From positions 367,485-431,484 of the forward strand of contig JAIVFH010000017.1 of the NCBI GenBank assembly GCA_025765595.1: a stretch of 64,000 nt of DNA, read 5' to 3'. Origin of the DNA: Obelidium mucronatum. Its lineage: Eukaryota; Chytridiomycota; Chytridiomycetes; Chytridiales; Chytriomycetaceae. The position numbers and the translations under genes are program-made. Below are positions 59,982 to 64,000 of the stretch, piece after piece. Within the stretch, counting starts at the first letter, position 1. Each line of letters begins with the position of its first letter. The notes under the pieces are model-generated. The model had not been told where the DNA came from, did no database searches, and saw only the letters and a program-made list of their open reading frames with translations.

Positions 59982-60196
59982 GGAAATGTCCGCCCTTCTT
60001 GAAAGTGTCAGAAGGATTCGCGTTCAATGAGTCCTCACCATACTAAACAGTCAGCCTACCAAAAATTTTGAATATTTGGAGTAAATGGTCAAGATTTTAG
60101 CTTTGAAGCTTAACGATGAGCTGTGAAACTTTCAAACCATTTGATCGCGTGGTTATTTTAATAAACTCTTTTTTTTTTCTCTTTGGCAAAATAATA

Positions 60197-61272
60197 TCAT
60201 CCAATTGACTCTTGAAGATTCGAAAAAAACGCAGATGTCTGGGGTGCCTTATTTCTAATTGAAACTATCCGGGTTGCGGAGGCAGGATCGATTTCGCTGC
60301 CGATTCTAAAAGATTTTGACTTGCAACTGCTCGATTCCAATCTCTGCAACGCAAACTTCATCCCGAATATGATTGACTCAATAGAAAATATGCAAACGTC
60401 TTTTAAACTCCAAAAGATGCGATAAACAACCCTCCACGCGTCGTTTGTCTCATCCAAGCGAAACAGTTTGATTGTCATGGCGGTACCGAAAACACCCAAG
60501 AGCACGAATTGAGCTTGGAGTAAATAAATCCCATACCGTGCAATGATTTCGAGAGAAGGATCAACAGCTGCTGCTGTCGCTTGCATGTGGCTGTTGTCAG
60601 AATCTTGCTCCAAATCTCGTTTGATCAACACCAAGAATCGGATAAAGGAATATCCTAGATATATATCAAGGGCAATTTCCGGAATCCCAACGACAAAGGC
60701 TGTGACAAGTGCAAAATATGCGTTTCTTCTTGGGATATCTGAAACAAGCACACAAAACACGGGTGCGACGTTTGTAATTGGAAGTATATAAATAAGCTTG
60801 GAGAATAGTCGGTAAATTTTAGGAGATGTTTGGCGTTTCAGAATGGAAGCACTTCTAATAAAACCGAACCAACCTATGTTGATGTTGGTTATTATTGATG
60901 CGATGCTTTCTCTCATGAATATATTGCTCAATAATTTGGAACTCAACTTGTGCATGTAACAGCTATGGCGAACGCGACTATTCCCATGGATAGACCAAGA
61001 TCAGAGGATTCTCGAGAAGCGTTGTACAAGGATGTGAAAGAAAAGTATATGATTCCACCAAACGAGTAACCAACAAGAATTAACGTATTGGTCTTTGAGA
61101 AAACATTTGAAATTGATGGTGGCAGATTCTTCCTCGGCAACTCCACAGCCAAAATCAAATAAGCCAAGGCAATAATCAAGAAACCAGATAAAGCGGCCAA
61201 CGCAATTGGCAGGATCCAGCCGGATTTATAAAGTAACTCGTCCATAAAATATATAGTGCCGTTAGAGAGCAT
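60197..61272 (-). CDS. Multipass (7TM-like) membrane protein, distant array relative
   Basis: Start MLSNGTIYFMDELLYKSGWI at 61272. Exon 1 gives three hydrophobic segments (ILPIALAALSGFLIIALAYL, LILVGYSFGGIIYFSFTSLY, LGLSMGIVAFAIAVTCT). A GT-AG intron (about 60872-60945) precedes SWFGFIRSASILKR, the same place and pattern as the intron before WYQWYRSYAIIRA in the 34-38 kb array. Later segments: IYILPITNVAPVFCVLVSDI, ALVTAFVVGIPEIALDIYLG, IARYGIYLLQAQFVLLGVFG and a final one near IFSIESIIFGMKFALQRL. A Ser/Lys tail follows. Topology, order and intron position suggest common ancestry with the array, although residue identity is low. Function unknown. Confidence 0.65.
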
Positions 61273-61346
61273 CGTACGTGGATTAATAACTGAAAATCTC
61301 TTGTGTCATCGAAGTAATAGAATACTCTATTGAACAAAGAAATCCG

Positions 61347-62067
61347 CTAAAATTCAACAATTCTCATTTCCGCGGTTTCCAAATGTTTCAATTGGCGATG
61401 ATCCCACGGAGATATCCTCTTGATTTCATTACGTGTTCGCGTTTGCAGGATTTGCAACGTGTCGCCATGGGCCACCACCACAGCCAAGTCCAGATCAGTT
61501 TCCAAAGAAAGATCATTTATCACCGCTAATGCCCTGGCAGCAACAAGTTCGGGACTTTCCACTCCGGGATACACTTGTTTTTGGGCATCATATTCCCAAA
61601 CTTTTGGATATCCCTTGTTTCCGCTCTCGCCTTCAAACGCCCCGAAGTGGCGCTCTCGCAGTCTTTCATCTACTATCAATACTGAATTCGAGTGTCCCAG
61701 CGACTGAAGCGTGTTGAGAATTATTTCTGCGGTTTCACGGGCTCTTGTAAAGTCTGACGTCACAATTTTAATCGTCGCTTCTCGAGGAAGGGTTAAGGCG
61801 GCAACGAAGGCATTAGCTGACTGTTTGCAGTCAATTATGTTTAGTTACTGCCATTCATCCATCAGAGACAAGGAGACAAACCTTTGACACTTGATCCTTG
61901 CCAACAGTAGACAGGCCTTCGGTTGGCAGGGTGCCGTTCTCTGGCCAAGAGCAAATTCTGTCAACAACGTTAGCCATTGACTGGCCGTGGCGTGCCTGCT
62001 CGGACAATCATTTAGAAGCGCACAGCCTTGCATTCATAATGTTGGTTCATACCAACACAAACAGCAT
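61347..62067 (-). CDS. Histidine phosphatase superfamily (PGAM-like) protein
   Basis: A tiny first exon, MLFVL at 62067, is spliced (intron about 61994-62052) to ARHGQSMANVVDRICSWPEN, restoring the catalytic RHG motif (phospho-accepting His). It continues GTLPTEGLSTVGKDQVSK. After an intron come MTSDFTRARETAEIILNTLQ, VDERLRERHFGAFEGESGNK and VVVAHGDTLQILQTRTRNEI with the second catalytic His. This is the standard branch 1 arrangement (RHG, S/TRAxxTA, ERxFG, HG). Substrate cannot be told; small cytosolic members act on phospho-sugars or nucleotides. Divergent from the D-amino-acid oxidase gene with 21 bp between starts. Confidence 0.85.
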
Positions 62068-62088
62068 TGATTTCAATAAAGATCCAAA
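62068..62088. promoter_or_regulatory. 21-bp divergent intergenic region
   Basis: Only 21 bases lie between the ATG of the phosphatase (minus, 62067) and that of the oxidase (plus, 62089). Transcription of each must start inside the other gene. Confidence 0.5.
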
Positions 62089-63619
62089 ATGGAACAACAA
62101 ACAATTGCCGTGCTCGGCAGTGGCGTCCAAGGTCTTACAACCGCCCTGCTACTTCTTCACCAGGGAGCCAAGAAAGTGGTGGTTATAGCAAACGCATCAG
62201 TGGCAGAATATGATAAGAAAGACTCCTGTTTTGCGTCTCCAAAGGTGATCAAAAAAAGAAAAGCACAAAGTCCCACAGTTGATCGAAACAACTACTAAAT
62301 CAAAGACCAAAAAAAAAAGGCTGGAGCCAACTGGCAAACATTCGCAGGAGACAACGACCACAGACTGCAAGAATACGATGAAGCCACATATTACACACTT
62401 TGGAGCCTTTCATTCCTTCCCCAATGTGGCATCATGCGTCTGCCTGGATTTCAATTCTTTGATGAAAAGCCTGCAGACTTTAAGCATCCGTGGTATTCGC
62501 GCTTTGTCAAAAACTATGCGTACGCCACAGCCACAGACTTGCCACCTTCTAAAAAGTTTGGGATTAAATACGAAACTGTTACAATGAATGTTCCAAAGTA
62601 TTTGACTTGGTTGGCTTCGAGAGTCAAGGCGATGGGTGGAACCTTTATTGTCAAGAAGTTGAATCATTGGGAGGATGCGTTGAAGGACGTGGATGCCAGT
62701 ATCGTTGTCAACTGCACTGGATTTGGTATAACACAGTTCCCTTTTTTTTCTTTTTGTCAAGTTTTTGATCGCACGCATTCATTTAGGATCAATGAAGTTG
62801 GGTGGTGTGGAAGACAAGGACATGTATCCGGCTCGAGGACAAGTAGTTATTGTTCGCGCACCGCAAGTTCAACGAACAATTGGAAGTGCATTGTCTCTCG
62901 GAAGTTATCGTGGAAACTCAGCAGAGGCAGAAGGTTCAGTTTTATTTAAAAAAAAAGTTATTGTTATTAATCTTGACTATTTACACACAGCCAAGGTCAC
63001 ATACGTGATTCCAAGGGAAGACGGGCTTGTTATTCTTGGAGGCACATACCAAAAAGGAAATCAGTAAGTCGTGTTTTGAACGGCAAGATTATTATTTACA
63101 CTTCCACTGGTTACACTTTTTGTCAGCTCCATGGAAATCGATCAAACCACCGCTCAAAACATAATGGAGCGTTGCGTAGCCATATGTCCAGAACTTGTTG
63201 TCAACGGAAAGCTGCCTGAAATTGTAGAGCATTCCGTTGGGTTGCGTCCGGCAAGATATGGAGACTGTCGCTTGGATTCACAATACTTGAGTTGAGACAT
63301 TTTCCCAGTTTCCAACAGTAATCAACTATTAACCTCAAATTGTGCAGAATCTTCAACCGGCAAGGATGTATTGTTTGTCAATAATTATGGCCACGGAGGA
63401 TATGGTTATCAGAGCAGTTGGGGATGTGCTCAAAGTGTTGTTCGAATGGTCCGCAGGGCAATTGGGATTTCTCACGATGACAAGATTCTTACAAAGCTCT
63501 TGAAGGAGACAGTGGCGGCGGGGGAAAAACGCGAAATTATGAGAATAAAATGTGAAGGGATTTTGCCCAGTCAACTTGAAAACAACAGCATAAAATTCGA
63601 CGCAAGTTGGATTCTATGA
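62089..63619 (+). CDS. D-amino-acid/D-aspartate oxidase (FAD)
   Basis: Start MEQQTIAVLGSGVQGLTTAL carries the GxGxxG FAD-binding motif. Further exons: AGANWQTFAGDNDHRLQEYD, WSLSFLPQCGIMRLPGFQFF, MNVPKYLTWLASRVKAMGGT and DVDASIVVNCTGF with the ribityl-contact VNCTG. Then YPARGQVVIVRAPQVQRTIG, YVIPREDGLVILGGTYQKGN, HSVGLRPARYGDCRLDSQYL (substrate Arg region, GLRPxR) and NNYGHGGYGYQSSWGCAQSV. It deaminates D-amino acids to 2-oxo acids, ammonia and H2O2, usually in peroxisomes. The C-terminus FDASWIL is not an SKL-type peroxisomal signal. About six exons, in phase. Choice between D-Ala and D-Asp preference is not possible by eye. Confidence 0.9.
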
Positions 63620-63698
63620 AAGTAAATGGTCACTCCGTTTAATAAGACTAAGATATGTTTCATAGATTATATGCAGCCAAACTGACTTTCTTAGTAAA

Positions 63699-63780
63699 GA
63701 CAACGTGGCCGAGTGGTTAAGGCGACAGACTTGAAATCTGTTATCCTCTGGATGCGCAGGTTCGAACCCTGCCGTTGTCG
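63699..63780 (+). tRNA. tRNA-Ser(UGA), copy 3
   Basis: All 82 nt identical to copies at 9907-9988 and 40004-40085: anticodon TGA, class II variable arm, GGTTCGAACCC T-arm, no intron. Confidence 0.97.
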
Positions 63781-64000
63781 GCGTTTTAGGGATTCTTCGA
63801 TGGATTACAGTTCGGTGGATTTCAGTTGCGTCTCTTCTTGTGAGGGGATAACGTTTGCCGAATTGAATTCCAGTCATGGATCAAATCATTGACTGTTTCT
63901 CATCCCTGACATTGACATTCTATGGTTTATGCGCAAAGACTGTAAACTCCGTTTTTTTCTTCATAAATCAAGTTGAAAACACGCGCAAAATGATTGACTT

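Noticed and set aside
60870..60955. Apparent frame break in the 7TM gene at 60-61 kb
   Set aside because: A GT-AG intron joins VTCT to SWFGFIRSAS in phase, at a position shared with the array genes.

Overview
The window reads as nuclear DNA of a zoosporic, early-diverging fungus, most likely a chytrid (Chytridiomycota). Fungal hallmarks are two PacC/Rim101-type zinc-finger factors, a Clr2-like silencing protein, TauD-type dioxygenase and fungal-style RhoGAPs. Flagellate hallmarks are an outer-arm dynein intermediate chain (DNAI2 type) and a CFAP119-like protein, and a GABA-B-like class C receptor also fits chytrids. Genes are split by many short GT-AG introns (about 45-110 bp) and are very tightly packed, often as divergent pairs with only tens of bases between start codons.

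Layout: 1-2.5 kb Clr2-like gene (5' cut by the window edge); 2.6-5.3 kb RPQxA-motif protein; 5.6-7.3 kb RhoGAP; 7.4-12.4 kb two VHS-GAT trafficking paralogues separated by a Ser-rich gene, a tRNA-Ser(UGA) and a possible gene relic; 12.6-14.8 kb DNAI2; 14.9-18.2 kb coiled-coil protein; 18.2-22.2 kb exosome Rrp43, complex I NDUFS8 and NAD kinase; 22.4-25.9 kb class C GPCR; 25.9-30.5 kb ABCC/MRP transporter; 30.7-32.2 kb broken PQQ-propeller gene; 32.4-33.8 kb TauD dioxygenase; 34.3-38.2 kb tandem array of three 7TM genes, the third broken; 38.3-39.8 kb SKA3-like gene; tRNA-Ser; 40.3-41.2 kb syntaxin-6-like SNARE; 41.5-43.8 kb first PacC gene; 44-45 kb Elp6; 45-46 kb F-box/LRR protein; 46.4-49.6 kb two four-TM proteins flanking the second PacC gene; 49.7-51.8 kb second RhoGAP; 52.0-55.6 kb a complete DNA transposon; 55.7-58.6 kb coiled-coil protein; 58.6-60 kb CFAP119-like; 60.2-61.3 kb a distant 7TM relative; 61.3-63.6 kb histidine phosphatase and D-amino-acid oxidase as a divergent pair; a third identical tRNA-Ser(UGA) closes the window.

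The two most unusual things are these. First, a 3,544-bp Tc1/mariner-type element has TA target duplications, perfect 178-bp terminal inverted repeats, an intact spliced DD34E transposase and a second intact six-exon gene of unknown function. Second, a set of genes (PQQ propeller, third 7TM copy, first PacC, a four-TM protein, SKA3-like, RPQxA protein) have reading frames that break by single extra bases, nearly always in the +1 direction, while neighbouring genes are clean. Residual assembly insertions are the leading mundane explanation for the second observation; real decay or +1 recoding are the alternatives.

Splice sites were read by eye, so exon edges are approximate unless positions are given.
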